Assembly: GCF_900105395.1 (NCBI RefSeq)
Contig: NZ_LT629775.1
Coordinates: forward strand, 9,389,501-9,453,500
Direction: 5' to 3'
DNA from: Streptomyces sp. TLI_053
Lineage (GTDB): Bacteria; Actinomycetota; Actinomycetes; Streptomycetales; Streptomycetaceae
Length of the DNA stretch: 64,000 bases
A program made the position numbers and the translations under genes. Below are positions 56,782-64,000 of this stretch, piece after piece. Below the pieces are notes generated by a model. That model saw only the letters and a program-made list of their open reading frames with translations, did not search any database and was not told the DNA's origin. Position 1 is the first letter of the stretch, and every line of letters starts with the position of its first letter.

Positions 56782-57429
56782 TCACGGTGCTGACGCCGCG
56801 GCACTGCCGGGGACGGTGGGACCCCGGTGGTCCCAGCCCGGGGAGCGGACCTCCAGGCTGACGTCCGGGCTGCGCACCTCCACCCCGCAGGTGCGGCAGG
56901 TCCAGGCCGCGTCCAACGGGTGGCCGGGGCTGTCCGGGTCGTGCGGGTCGTCCGGGTCGTCCGGGCCGTGCGCGTCGTGCGCGTCGTCCGGGCCACCCGG
57001 GTCGTGCCGGTGCTCCGGGTGGCCCGTGTGCTCCGAGCGCCCCGGGTGGTGGTGCAGCACCACGGGCGGCTCGGGCGACAGCCAGCGGTCGCCCCAGGCG
57101 AGCAGGGCCTGGGTGAGCGGGGCGAGGTCCCGGCCGGCCTCGGTGAGGTGGTACTCGTAGCGCGGCGGACGCTCGCTGTAGGCGCGGCGTTCGACCACGC
57201 CGGCTTCCTCCAGGGCGCGCAGCCGGGCGGTGAGCCGGTCGCGCGGGGCGCCGGTGTTGCGGGCGATCCGGTCGAACCGGTGATTGCCGTAGAAGAGCTC
57301 GCGCACGGCGAGCAGCGCCCACTTCTCGCCGAGGACCTGCAGCGCGGCCGCGATGGAGCAGGGACGGCCCGGCAGGGCGGTGGTGGCGGGGCGGTCGGCC
57401 GGTGTGCGGGCATCGGTGTGCGGGGTCAC
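56782..57429 (-). CDS. HxlR-family transcriptional regulator with zinc-ribbon-like tail
   Basis: 215 residues. Winged helix of HxlR type: CSIAAALQVLGEKWALLAVRELFYGNHRFDRIARNTGAPRDRL, ALEEAGVVERRAYSERPPRYEYHLTEAGRDL. Then an Asp/His/Pro-rich repeat (HDPGGPDDAHDAHGPDDPDD) and a C-terminal TCRTCGVEV pair (CxxC), features not part of the usual 110-residue family. The redox-sensitive Cys near residue 24 is typical of quinone/aldehyde sensors. Divergent from a DHA2 exporter sharing two operator-like repeats. Confidence 0.9.
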   Translation of the reverse strand: MTPHTDARTPADRPATTALPGRPCSIAAALQVLGEKWALLAVRELFYGNHRFDRIARNTGAPRDRLTARLRALEEAGVVERRAYSERPPRYEYHLTEAGRDLAPLTQALLAWGDRWLSPEPPVVLHHHPGRSEHTGHPEHRHDPGGPDDAHDAHGPDDPDDPHDPDSPGHPLDAAWTCRTCGVEVRSPDVSLEVRSPGWDHRGPTVPGSAAASAP

Positions 57430-57444
57430 TCCACCAGCCTGCCA

Positions 57445-57519
57445 CAGTGGGTTGCGTATTCAAACTCACTGCCGCTAGCGTTCCGGGCCATGAAGTCAGT
57501 TGGAATATCAAACCCAGTG
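57445..57519. promoter_or_regulatory. Two related operator-like repeats between HxlR and exporter
   Basis: Copy 1 (57451-57471) and copy 2 (57499-57519) share GTTG-N3-AT-N-TCAAAC-N-CA and lie 48 bp apart. Around copy 1, CAGTGGGTT and AACTCACTG form a 9-9-9 inverted repeat (57445-57471) with one mismatch. Probable HxlR binding sites. Confidence 0.55.
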
Positions 57520-58935
57520 GCTGGGCCGACCGTGCCGACCCTGCCGGCCGACCGGGACCGCCCCCACCGCCGCGCCGTGTTCCTGGTGCTCGCCGCCGCG
57601 GTCTTCGTCTCGAACCTCGACCTGTTCATCGTCAACGTCGCCGTCCCGGCGATGCAGCAGCACTTCCACGGCAGCAGCCTGGCCACCCTGTCCTGGGTGC
57701 TGAACGGCTACGCCATCGTCTTCGCCGCACTGCTGGTCCCCGCCGGACGGCTGGCCGACCGCATCGGCCACCGGACGGTGTTCCTCGCCGGCCTGGCCGT
57801 CTTCACCGCCGCCTCCGCACTCTGCGCACTCGCCCCGACCGTCGGCTGGCTCGACGCCGCCCGGGTCCTCCAGGCGGCGGGCGCCGCCGCGCTGATGCCG
57901 ACCTCACTGGCCCTGCTGCTCGACGCCACACCCGCGGCCGAGCGCCCCGGCGCCATCCGGGCCTGGGCCTCGATCGGCGGGATCGCCGCCGGCCTCGGCC
58001 CGGTGCTCGGCGGACTGCTGGTCGAGGCCGACTGGCGGTGGGTGTTCATCGCCAACGTCCCGGTCGGCATCGCCGCCGTCGCCGTCGGCACCCGGGTACT
58101 GCCCCGGCTGCGCGCCGAGCGGAACGGGCCGCTGCCGGACCTCTTCGGTGCCGTCCTGCTCACCGCCGCGATCGCCACCCTCACCGTGTCCCTGGTCAAG
58201 GCCGACGAGTGGGGCTGGCTCTCGGTCCGGGTCCTGGGCAGCCTGCTCGCTAGCGTCCTGCTGACCGCCTGGTTCCTGCGCCGCTCCGCGCGGCACCACG
58301 CCCCGATCGTCGAACTGCCGCTGCTGCGCGTGCCGGTCTTCGCCGCCGCCAACACCTCGGCCCTGCTGTTCACCCTCGCCTTCGCCGGCATGCTGCTGAC
58401 CTCGGTCCTGTGGTGCCAGCAGGCCTGGGAGTACTCGGCGCTGCGGACCGGACTCGCCATCGCCCCCGGGCCGCTGCTGGTGCCCCCGGTCGCCCTGGGC
58501 AGCGCCGTACTGGTGCGCCGGCTCGGCCCCGGCCGGGTCGCCGCGCTCGGCACCCTGCTCTTCGCCGCCGGCATCGGCTGGTGGACCGCCGTCGTCGGAC
58601 TCCGGCCCGGCTACGCCACCGAACTGCTGCCCGGACTGCTGCTCACCGGCCTGGGCGTGGGACTGACCCTGCCCACCCTGATCGGGTCCGCCGCCGCGGC
58701 GCTGCCGCCCACCCGTTTCGCCACCGGCTCGGCGATCACCACGATGGCCCGGCAGATCGGCGCGGTGGTGGGCGTGGCGCTGACGGTCGGCCTGATCGGC
58801 ACCCCGCACGGGCCGCAGGCCGTGCTGGACGGCTTCCGGCGCGGCTGGACGCTGGTGATCGCGGCAGCGCTGCTGGCGTGCGCGGCGGCCCTGGTGCTCG
58901 CGGCCGTCCAGCGCCGTGCGGCGGATCGGCGGTAG
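57490..58935 (+). CDS. DHA2-family MFS multidrug exporter
   Basis: 481 residues, about fourteen transmembrane segments. DHA2 signatures: LDLFIVNVAVPAMQQHF in TM1, GRLADRIGHRTVFLAGL (motif A), GPVLGGLL (motif C). Proton-coupled efflux of hydrophobic drugs across the cell membrane. Expression is probably set by the adjacent HxlR repressor. Start ATG 57490 is open to doubt: operator copy 2 lies inside the first codons, and GTG 57517 or 57532 are in-frame alternatives. Confidence 0.92.
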   Translation: MKSVGISNPVAGPTVPTLPADRDRPHRRAVFLVLAAAVFVSNLDLFIVNVAVPAMQQHFHGSSLATLSWVLNGYAIVFAALLVPAGRLADRIGHRTVFLAGLAVFTAASALCALAPTVGWLDAARVLQAAGAAALMPTSLALLLDATPAAERPGAIRAWASIGGIAAGLGPVLGGLLVEADWRWVFIANVPVGIAAVAVGTRVLPRLRAERNGPLPDLFGAVLLTAAIATLTVSLVKADEWGWLSVRVLGSLLASVLLTAWFLRRSARHHAPIVELPLLRVPVFAAANTSALLFTLAFAGMLLTSVLWCQQAWEYSALRTGLAIAPGPLLVPPVALGSAVLVRRLGPGRVAALGTLLFAAGIGWWTAVVGLRPGYATELLPGLLLTGLGVGLTLPTLIGSAAAALPPTRFATGSAITTMARQIGAVVGVALTVGLIGTPHGPQAVLDGFRRGWTLVIAAALLACAAALVLAAVQRRAADRR

Positions 58936-59148
58936 CGGACCCCCGTCGGTGACCGTGACCTGCGTCTTCAGGAAACGTTCAGCCTGCCTCCGCCATGCTG
59001 GCCGCGCCCCCGGGCCACCCGGGAGCGCGAGCGCCGCGCAGCCGGGGGCAGGCAGCCCGTTCCGGGGCCGTCGCCCGGGGCTCCTCCTCCGAGCGGAACG
59101 GGAAGACACGATGCGAAGCGAACAGCGGGCATGCGCGGCGGGTGTCCG

Positions 59149-59994
59149 GTGATCAGCTGGTTCCACGCGGCCGTACTCGGCCTGGTCCAGGGGCTCACGG
59201 AGTTCCTCCCGGTCTCCTCCAGCGCCCATCTGCGAGTCTTCTCCGCGCTCCTGGGCTGGGACGACCCGGGCGCCGCCTTCACCGCGGTCACCCAACTCGG
59301 CACCGAGTCCGCGGTCCTGATCTACTTCCGCAAGGACATCGCCGCGATCGCTTCCACCTGGATCCGCTCACTGTGGACGCCCGCACTGCGCCGGGACCCG
59401 AACGCGCGGACGGGCTGGTTCGTGATCGTCGGCACGCTGCCGATCGCGGTGCTGGGCAAGCTGTTCCAGGACACGATCGAGACCCAGCTGCGGGACCTGC
59501 GCATCATCGGTACCACGCTGATCGTCTTCGGCCTGGTCCTGGCGGCCGCGGACCGCAGCAGGGCCGTCCGCAGTGCCCGGCAGATCGACTCGCTGACCTT
59601 CCCGCACGCGCTGGTCTACGGCGCCGCCCAGTCACTGGCGCTGATCCCGGGCGTCTCACGGTCGGGCGGCACGATCAGCGCGGGCCTGTTCCTCGGCTAC
59701 AGCCGGGAGGCCGCGGCCCGGTACTCCTTCCTGCTGGCGATCCCGGCCGTGCTCGCCTCCGGCACGCTCGAACTGTTCAAGATCGGCGAGGGCCCGGCGC
59801 CCGCCTGGGGGCCGACCGTCCTCGCCACCCTGATCGCCTTCGCCGTCGGCTACGCGGCGATCGCCTGGTTCCTGAAGTACATCTCGCACCACAGCTTCCT
59901 GCCGTTCGTGATCTACCGGATCGCTCTCGGCATCCTGATCATCGCCCTGGTCACCGCCGGCGTGCTCGCCCCGACCGCCGGCACGGTCCACTGA
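59149..59994 (+). CDS. uppP: Undecaprenyl-diphosphatase
   Basis: 281 residues, multi-pass membrane enzyme. Family motifs EFLPVSSSAHLRV (normally EFLPISSSGHL), and PGVSRSGGTISAG with the catalytic Ser/Arg. Converts undecaprenyl-PP to undecaprenyl-P for peptidoglycan synthesis and gives bacitracin resistance when overexpressed. GTG 59149 (ISWFHAAVLGLVQG) matches the family N-terminus; ATG 59131 in frame is the alternative. A 38-bp perfect palindrome follows. Confidence 0.93.
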   Translation: MISWFHAAVLGLVQGLTEFLPVSSSAHLRVFSALLGWDDPGAAFTAVTQLGTESAVLIYFRKDIAAIASTWIRSLWTPALRRDPNARTGWFVIVGTLPIAVLGKLFQDTIETQLRDLRIIGTTLIVFGLVLAAADRSRAVRSARQIDSLTFPHALVYGAAQSLALIPGVSRSGGTISAGLFLGYSREAAARYSFLLAIPAVLASGTLELFKIGEGPAPAWGPTVLATLIAFAVGYAAIAWFLKYISHHSFLPFVIYRIALGILIIALVTAGVLAPTAGTVH

Positions 59995-60025
59995 CCCGCC
60001 GGTCACGGCGGGGTCGCCGCCCTCG

Positions 60026-60063
60026 CCGCCGCCGTGGTCCGTCCGGACGGACCACGGCGGCGG
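60026..60063 (+). terminator. 38-bp perfect palindrome
   Basis: Fully self-complementary (19-bp halves, centre between 60044 and 60045), 32 bp after the uppP stop. Confidence 0.8.
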
Positions 60064-60136
60064 TGGACGGTGGTCCCGAGGAACCCCGCCGCACTGTTGC
60101 GACGGGGTCCGGTCGGCAGGCATCGAGGAGACACCA

Positions 60137-60340
60137 TCAGACGGCGCCGAACTCCCCATTGCGCACCGCACTGAGGAACGACGAGAACTCCGCAGCCGGG
60201 AAGACGAGGGAGGGGCCTTCGGGGTCCTTCGAGTCACGGATCGGCACGATGCCGGCCGAGGTCGCCAGATTTGCTGCAACCTCCACGCAGTTGCCGCCGT
60301 TGCTGCTGTACGACGACTTGAACCACTCAGGTTCGCTCAC
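60137..60340 (-). CDS. DUF397 family protein
   Basis: 67 residues: EWFKSSYSSNGGNCVEVA, VPIRDSKDPEGPSLVFP and a C-terminal helix AEFSSFLSAVRNGEF, the full DUF397 pattern. Encoded as partner of the XRE-DUF5753 gene just upstream, with GTGA overlap; typical streptomycete regulatory pair, function not defined. Confidence 0.92.
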   Translation of the reverse strand: MSEPEWFKSSYSSNGGNCVEVAANLATSAGIVPIRDSKDPEGPSLVFPAAEFSSFLSAVRNGEFGAV

Positions 60341-61260
60341 GGCAGGTCCTTCCGTAGATGGCTGATCAGAGCCACAGACTCCACCGGTGAAAGGGCTGCG
60401 ACCTGTAGCTGATAGTAGGCCGTCAGAATCGGCACCACGGAGTCACTGTCCCGTTCGAGGTGCCCCTGCTGCGACGACTCGGCGTAGGACATCAGCGACC
60501 TGTTCGGCAGCGTGAGAATGTTCACCGGCAGGTCGAAGGCACGGTTCTCGCCTATGGCGTAGGGCGCAACTTGCAGGACTGTGTGCGGAAGCGCTGAAAG
60601 TTCGGCCAGCAGCTCCAACTGCGCAGCCATGACAGTCGGTCCACCGACAGTCCGACGGATACAGCTCTCGTCCATCACGACGTGCACAAGGGGTGGCGGG
60701 TCCCGACGCAGCCGAAGCTGACGGGCCGCGAGGTAGTCCACTCGCTTCTCGGCCTGGTCCTGCGTGACGCTCCCCCGACGCACGGCCCCGGCCGCAATTG
60801 CTTCCGCATACTCCTGCGTCTGGAGCAGGCCGGGCACGATCCCGAGATCGAACAAGCGCAGTTCGACGGCCTTCGCCTCCTGGGCCACGTACTCGGCGAA
60901 CCCTTCCAGCAGTGGAGAGTTCTTGACGTCGTGGGTCTTGCGGGCGAAGACGCCGTCCGTTCCGAAGGCCTTGTCAAGTTTCTTCGAAAAACGTGGAGTT
61001 GGCGGCCTCCGATTGGTTTCCACCGCGGAGAAGTGCGACGAGGAGTACCCGGACAGTGAGATCGAACCGAACGAGATCGAAGGCGAGTTGATAGAGCGGA
61101 GCCACGGCTTCGACGAGTGGCACGGCCTGAGTGCGGCAGACCTTCCGTCGTTGGGAAGGGTTCGACAACAATGATCGACTCGCAGGAGGGTACCCCCGCC
61201 CCCGGTGAGCCCGACCTCAGCGGTCAGAGCAACGAGCAGTCCGACGACGCCGACGTGCAC
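60337..61260 (-). CDS. XRE-DUF5753 regulator with unresolved N-terminus
   Basis: DUF5753 is clear (FAEYVAQEAKAVELRLFDLGIVPGLLQTQEYAEAIAAG, VMDESCIRRTVGGPTVMAAQ), preceded by an HTH recognition helix GYSSSHFSAVETNRRPPTPRFSKKLDKAFGTDG. Before that the frame runs open to GTG 61260 but with unlikely protein sequence and no SD; the only other in-frame start is GTG 61023, inside the recognition helix. The first half of the HTH is therefore missing, shifted or degenerate. Coding certainty is high for 60337 to about 61060 only. Partner DUF397 follows. Confidence 0.75.
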   Translation of the reverse strand: MHVGVVGLLVALTAEVGLTGGGGTLLRVDHCCRTLPNDGRSAALRPCHSSKPWLRSINSPSISFGSISLSGYSSSHFSAVETNRRPPTPRFSKKLDKAFGTDGVFARKTHDVKNSPLLEGFAEYVAQEAKAVELRLFDLGIVPGLLQTQEYAEAIAAGAVRRGSVTQDQAEKRVDYLAARQLRLRRDPPPLVHVVMDESCIRRTVGGPTVMAAQLELLAELSALPHTVLQVAPYAIGENRAFDLPVNILTLPNRSLMSYAESSQQGHLERDSDSVVPILTAYYQLQVAALSPVESVALISHLRKDLP

Positions 61261-61296
61261 GACCGTGCCGCCGTCGGGCGCTTCGAGAGCTTCTAG
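61171..61296 (+). CDS. 41-aa acidic peptide, antisense to the XRE 5' end
   Basis: ATG 61171 with GGGAAGGG about 10 nt upstream. Sequence begins MIDSQEGTPAPGEPDLSG, is strongly acidic (NEQSDDADVHD) and ends VGRFESF. Coding bias is good. If real it excludes a start of the XRE gene beyond about 61170 without overlap. No family recognised; precursor-peptide-like composition is noted only as an observation. Confidence 0.4.
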   Translation: MIDSQEGTPAPGEPDLSGQSNEQSDDADVHDRAAVGRFESF

Positions 61297-61707
61297 CCCT
61301 CCTCGGCCTCGTTCCGTGCGATGCCCGCGTAGGAATGGGGCACCCCCACCTCACCCGAGGAGTCGTCAATGGAGCGGGCCTGCCGGCTCGGCGTCCAAGT
61401 TCTCGTCCTGGACCAGAGCGGCACGTCCGTACTGCTGACCTGCTCTCCCGCTTCACCGAGCCGTACATCGAACGTCGTGTCCGGCGGCCGTCGCGGCTGC
61501 GACCCTCGGACACCGGTTTCCGCTGCTCTACCGAGACGAGCCGGTCAATGCGGCGTAGTCCGTCGGTCTGCCCGGCCCGGTCGGTCGCACCATCCCCAGC
61601 GCCCGTCCGACCGGGCGTCGCCGTGTGACGGCACCCGGTCGGCGCGGGTTCCGGCCGCCGTTGTCCCGGCGGGCCGTTCGTCACCGATGAGAGAGGACGC
61701 ACACGCC
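61297..61707. other. Region without confident gene
   Basis: About 410 bp. Two plus-strand frames give short plausible pieces (VLVLDQSGTSVLLTC and TADLLSRFTEPYIERRVRR) but no single consistent ORF with SD, so it may contain a decayed gene. Confidence 0.35.
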
Positions 61708-61824
61708 ATGCGAACCAAGATCGCGGGACACACCTCGGAGAACTGCCCCGGGGGCGGGGAGCACTCGTACCAGATGTGGAGTGGCAAGATGCGTTGCGTC
61801 AAGTGCGGTCAGACACAGGGCTGA
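61708..61824 (+). CDS. 38-aa zinc-ribbon-like peptide
   Basis: ATG 61708 preceded by GAGAGGA (10 nt). Sequence MRTKIAGHTSENCPGGGEH then SYQMWSGKMRCVKCGQTQG: CPGG...H and CVKC give a four-ligand C-H/C-C pattern of a small zinc ribbon. Followed by a hairpin. Function unknown. Confidence 0.5.
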   Translation: MRTKIAGHTSENCPGGGEHSYQMWSGKMRCVKCGQTQG

Positions 61825-61835
61825 TCATGTAATTC

Positions 61836-61864
61836 GGGGAGGGGTCCCGTTGGGTCCCCTCCCC
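61836..61864 (+). terminator. Hairpin
   Basis: GGGGAGGGG (61836-61844) and CCCCTCCCC (61856-61864), 11-nt loop, 11 bp after the zinc-ribbon peptide and just before the phosphotransferase SD. Confidence 0.6.
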
Positions 61865-61883
61865 TCACGGAGAGGGGTCTCGC

Positions 61884-62672
61884 GTGCCGGATCCGCACGC
61901 CGGCTGGGAAGAACTGCCGCAACAGGTGCGGCGGGCGGTGGAGGAGCAGTTCGGTGCGGTGCTGTCCACGCGGACGGTGCCGGAGGGGATCACCTGCCGG
62001 ACGGCGCTGGTGCTCTCGACCGAGACGCGGACCCTGTTCCTCAAGGGGGTGCCCGTCTCCGATCGGGAGGGCGTGACGGCGCAGCGCACCGAGGTGCGGG
62101 TGAACGGGGCGGTGCGGGCGGTGGGGCCGGCGGTGTGCTGGGAGGCTGCTGCGGGCGGTTGGCACCTGGTCGTGTTCGACCACCTGGACGGTCGGCACGC
62201 CGATTTCGCGCCCGGAACGGCGGACGCCGGTGTCGTTGCCGATGTCCTGGAGCGTGCTCGGCTGTGCACGGCACCTGTCGGCGCGCGGATCCCGCCGTTG
62301 GTCGAGCGCTACCGCGCGGTGCTCGGCCCGGGGGACGCCGAACTGCTCTGCGGCTCGGCGCTGTTGCACACGGACACCAACCCGCACAACATCGTGGTCA
62401 CCGCGAGTGGTGGTCACCTCGTGGACTGGGCGATGCCGGCGGTCGGCCCCGCCTGGGTGGATGCCGCGCAGACCGCTGTCCGGCTGATGGGGTTCGGCTG
62501 GCAGCCGAGGGATGCTCTCGGCTGGCTCACTGCGTTCTCCGCGTGGTCTCAAGCCTCTCCGTTGGCCCGCTCCGTGTTCGTGCGTGTGGTGACCAGCGAT
62601 GCCACAGCCCGGTTCGGTCGGTACGCCGACGACGAGAACACGCGCTTCCGCGCACTCCTGGCAACCGTCTGA
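61884..62672 (+). CDS. Aminoglycoside-phosphotransferase-family protein
   Basis: 262 residues. Brenner motif LLHTDTNPHNIVV (the usual HGD is HTD) and metal-binding GHLVDWAMPAVGPAWVD, so both catalytic and metal Asp are kept. Small-molecule kinase fold, often of unknown substrate in streptomycetes. GTG 61884 with GGAGAGGGG SD. Confidence 0.88.
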   Translation: MPDPHAGWEELPQQVRRAVEEQFGAVLSTRTVPEGITCRTALVLSTETRTLFLKGVPVSDREGVTAQRTEVRVNGAVRAVGPAVCWEAAAGGWHLVVFDHLDGRHADFAPGTADAGVVADVLERARLCTAPVGARIPPLVERYRAVLGPGDAELLCGSALLHTDTNPHNIVVTASGGHLVDWAMPAVGPAWVDAAQTAVRLMGFGWQPRDALGWLTAFSAWSQASPLARSVFVRVVTSDATARFGRYADDENTRFRALLATV

Positions 62673-62832
62673 CGCCGATGGGCGGAGCCAAGGGTTCATC
62701 GGCTCCGTGCGGATCACGAAGCTGCTTTGTGCCGGGAGCAGGTGACCACCGGAGCGTCGGTCCGGAGGTGGGCGCCCGCTTCGCGGGTCGTCCTGCATTC
62801 GGCTGTCGTTCGGGAGGGGTGGAAGGGACGGT

Positions 62833-62970
62833 GTGGCCCAGGCATCGCGGCAGCACCACCCCATTCGAGTGATCGTTTGCATTAATGTCCCGTGCCTCCG
62901 CTGCCGGGCCCGGCAGCTCTCCCATAACGCCCGCTTCAACAACCAGGCGTCCGCGCTGATGCTGAACTGA
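62833..62970 (+). CDS. 45-aa Cys-containing peptide
   Basis: GTG 62833 has GAAGGG 5 nt upstream. Product begins MAQASRQHHPIRVIVCINVP, contains CLRCRARQLSH (CxxC) and ends FNNQASALMLN. Unusual AT-containing codons but consistent frame. No family recognised. Confidence 0.4.
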   Translation: MAQASRQHHPIRVIVCINVPCLRCRARQLSHNARFNNQASALMLN

Positions 62971-63047
62971 CCGCAGGGACCTGCGCCAGCCCGTCGCCGG
63001 TCCGAGCCTCGGTCGGACCGGCGACGCGGCTCCCCCAGCCGGACCGG

Positions 63048-63322
63048 TCAGAGGAATTCGACGAAGAGCGGGCCTCCGTTGACGGGGAAGCTCTTCGTCG
63101 TGCAGGGGTCCATCGAGCCGAACACGACGTGGCACCCGTGGGCGCGGAACAGGAAGACGGGGGTGTCCGTATCCCCATGGACAGGAGTCCGCTGCAGCGG
63201 GCTCGTAGTCCGCTGGCCTCGTGGGTGAAGAGGCGCTGGACGAGAATGGCGGCGTCGCCTTCGTCGGTGGCGAGGATCCAGGTCGCGGTGGCTTCGAGGC
63301 GGACCGGCGGCGTTGCCGGGCC
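63048..63322 (-). pseudogene. Small unknown gene broken by frameshift
   Basis: Upstream part (about 63200-63300) codes PPVRLEATATWILATDEG, DAAILVQRLFTHEASGLR; about 63190 the coding character moves to another frame: GDTDTPVFLFRAHGCHVV, FGSMDPCTTKSFPVNGGP, LFVEFL then TGA 63050-63048. Joined they make one protein of about 85-90 residues. No clear start codon. Frameshift mutation or sequence error. Confidence 0.5.
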
Positions 63323-63330
63323 GGGCGCTC

Positions 63331-64000
63331 TCAGCTGTCCGGGAGGTCGAGGGTGGCGAGGGCTCCGCCGTCGGGGGCGTTCGTGAAGGTCAGGCGGGCG
63401 TTGAGGACCGCCGCCTGCCCGGTGGCGATGGTGAGGCCGAGGCCGTGGCCCTGGCCGCGTTCGGCGGCGCCGGTGCGGAAGCGCTGCGGTCCGTCGGCGA
63501 GGAGGGCGTCCGGGAAACCCGGTCCGTGGTCCCGCACGGTGATCCGGCTGCCGGTGACGGTGACCTCGACGGGGCCGGAGCCGTGCCGGTGGGCGTTGGC
63601 GACGAGGTTGGTGAGGATCCGCTCCACGCGGCGCGGGTCGGTGCGGACGGTGGCGGGCGTCGTCAGCCGGAGCCGGACCTCGCCGTCGCCCCTCCTGCTC
63701 ACCTCGTCGACGAGATCCCCCAGCGGGACTTCGTCGAGTCGGGCGCTCTCGGCGCCGGCGTCGAGGCGGGAGACCTCCAGCAGGTCCTCCACCAGGCCGC
63801 GCAGGGTGCGGACCTGGGTGCGGACCAACTCGGTGGCCTCGTCGCCCTCGGGCAGCAGCCCGGCGGCCGTGACCAGGCCCATCAGCGGGGTGCGGAGTTC
63901 GTGGGCGACGTCGGCGGTGAAGCGCTTCTCCGTGGCGAGCCGGCCCTGCAGCGTGGTGGCCATCTCGTCCACGGCGGTGGACATCTCGGTGATCTCGTCC
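63331..64000 (-). CDS. Sensor histidine kinase, C-terminal part (N-terminus beyond right edge)
   Basis: At least 222 residues. HAMP end, DHp domain with phospho-acceptor ADVAHELRTPLMGLV, then HATPase_c with N box VERILTNLVANAHRHG, G1 ITVRDHGPGFPD and G2 GQGHGLGLTIA. Autophosphorylates on His and signals to a response regulator, which should lie beyond the edge. TGA at 63331-63333. Confidence 0.93.
   Translation of the reverse strand, partial: DEITEMSTAVDEMATTLQGRLATEKRFTADVAHELRTPLMGLVTAAGLLPEGDEATELVRTQVRTLRGLVEDLLEVSRLDAGAESARLDEVPLGDLVDEVSRRGDGEVRLRLTTPATVRTDPRRVERILTNLVANAHRHGSGPVEVTVTGSRITVRDHGPGFPDALLADGPQRFRTGAAERGQGHGLGLTIATGQAAVLNARLTFTNAPDGGALATLDLPDS

Noticed and set aside
56930..57010. 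9-bp repeats as an independent regulatory array
   Set aside because: They encode the Asp/His/Pro repeat of the HxlR protein in frame.

Overview
The window is high-GC DNA with strong G/C third-position bias, frequent GTG/TTG starts and 4-bp ATGA/GTGA overlaps. Together with SARP, PadR, XRE-DUF5753, DUF397 and DUF6879 genes, a CBM2/FnIII/GH18 chitinase and many secreted proteins, this points to a Streptomyces- or Kitasatospora-type actinomycete chromosome. No rRNA, tRNA, insertion sequence or CRISPR array was recognised.

Region 1 (1-20.3 kb) is part of an NRPS/PKS biosynthetic gene cluster that runs off the left edge. It starts with the end of an adenylation domain that has no carrier. Converging on it is a large AfsR-like SARP regulator. 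Divergent from the regulator is one tightly coupled operon: aminoglycoside-phosphotransferase-fold protein, MFS exporter, C-A-T NRPS, KS plus degenerate AT (active Ser lost), a free carrier protein, T-C-A-T NRPS, and KS-AT-ACP PKS. No thioesterase or reductive release domain is visible. A strong hairpin ends the operon, and a PadR regulator with a partner membrane protein follows.

Region 2 (20.3-29.3 kb) holds two SMI1/KNR4-type genes, several small or decayed ORFs, a lipoprotein, small unknown proteins, and a 1168-residue HTH/P-loop NTPase/helical-repeat protein (STAND-like), divergent from a 45-aa hydrophobic peptide.

Region 3 (29.3-39.5 kb): secreted chitinase with the classical 12-bp chitinase-promoter repeats and a DasR-like site; a beta/gamma-crystallin-like secreted protein; an MDR oxidoreductase/TetR pair sharing a perfect palindrome; a HAD protein; an XRE-DUF5753/DUF6879 module beside a three-gene micro-operon of very small proteins, with a shared AGTTGCACA motif; and a secreted class C beta-lactamase-type hydrolase.

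Region 4 (39.5-44.7 kb) is an amino-sugar/tagatose catabolic locus: class II aldolase, SIS-domain isomerase, PfkB kinase, ROK kinase and divergent DeoR regulator.

Region 5 (44.8-64 kb) is mixed: glutaredoxin-like protein, tandem GNAT, two ricin-type lectins, a DUF2975/XRE pair under a perfect palindrome, a 1471-residue secreted lysozyme-like/golvesin-domain protein, a PAS-SpoIIE phosphatase, a secreted alpha/beta hydrolase, a divergent HxlR/DHA2 exporter pair, undecaprenyl-diphosphatase, a second XRE-DUF5753/DUF397 module with small ORFs, a phosphotransferase, and the C-terminal part of a sensor histidine kinase running off the right edge. Gene order there is not operonic; most units end in strong perfect hairpins.
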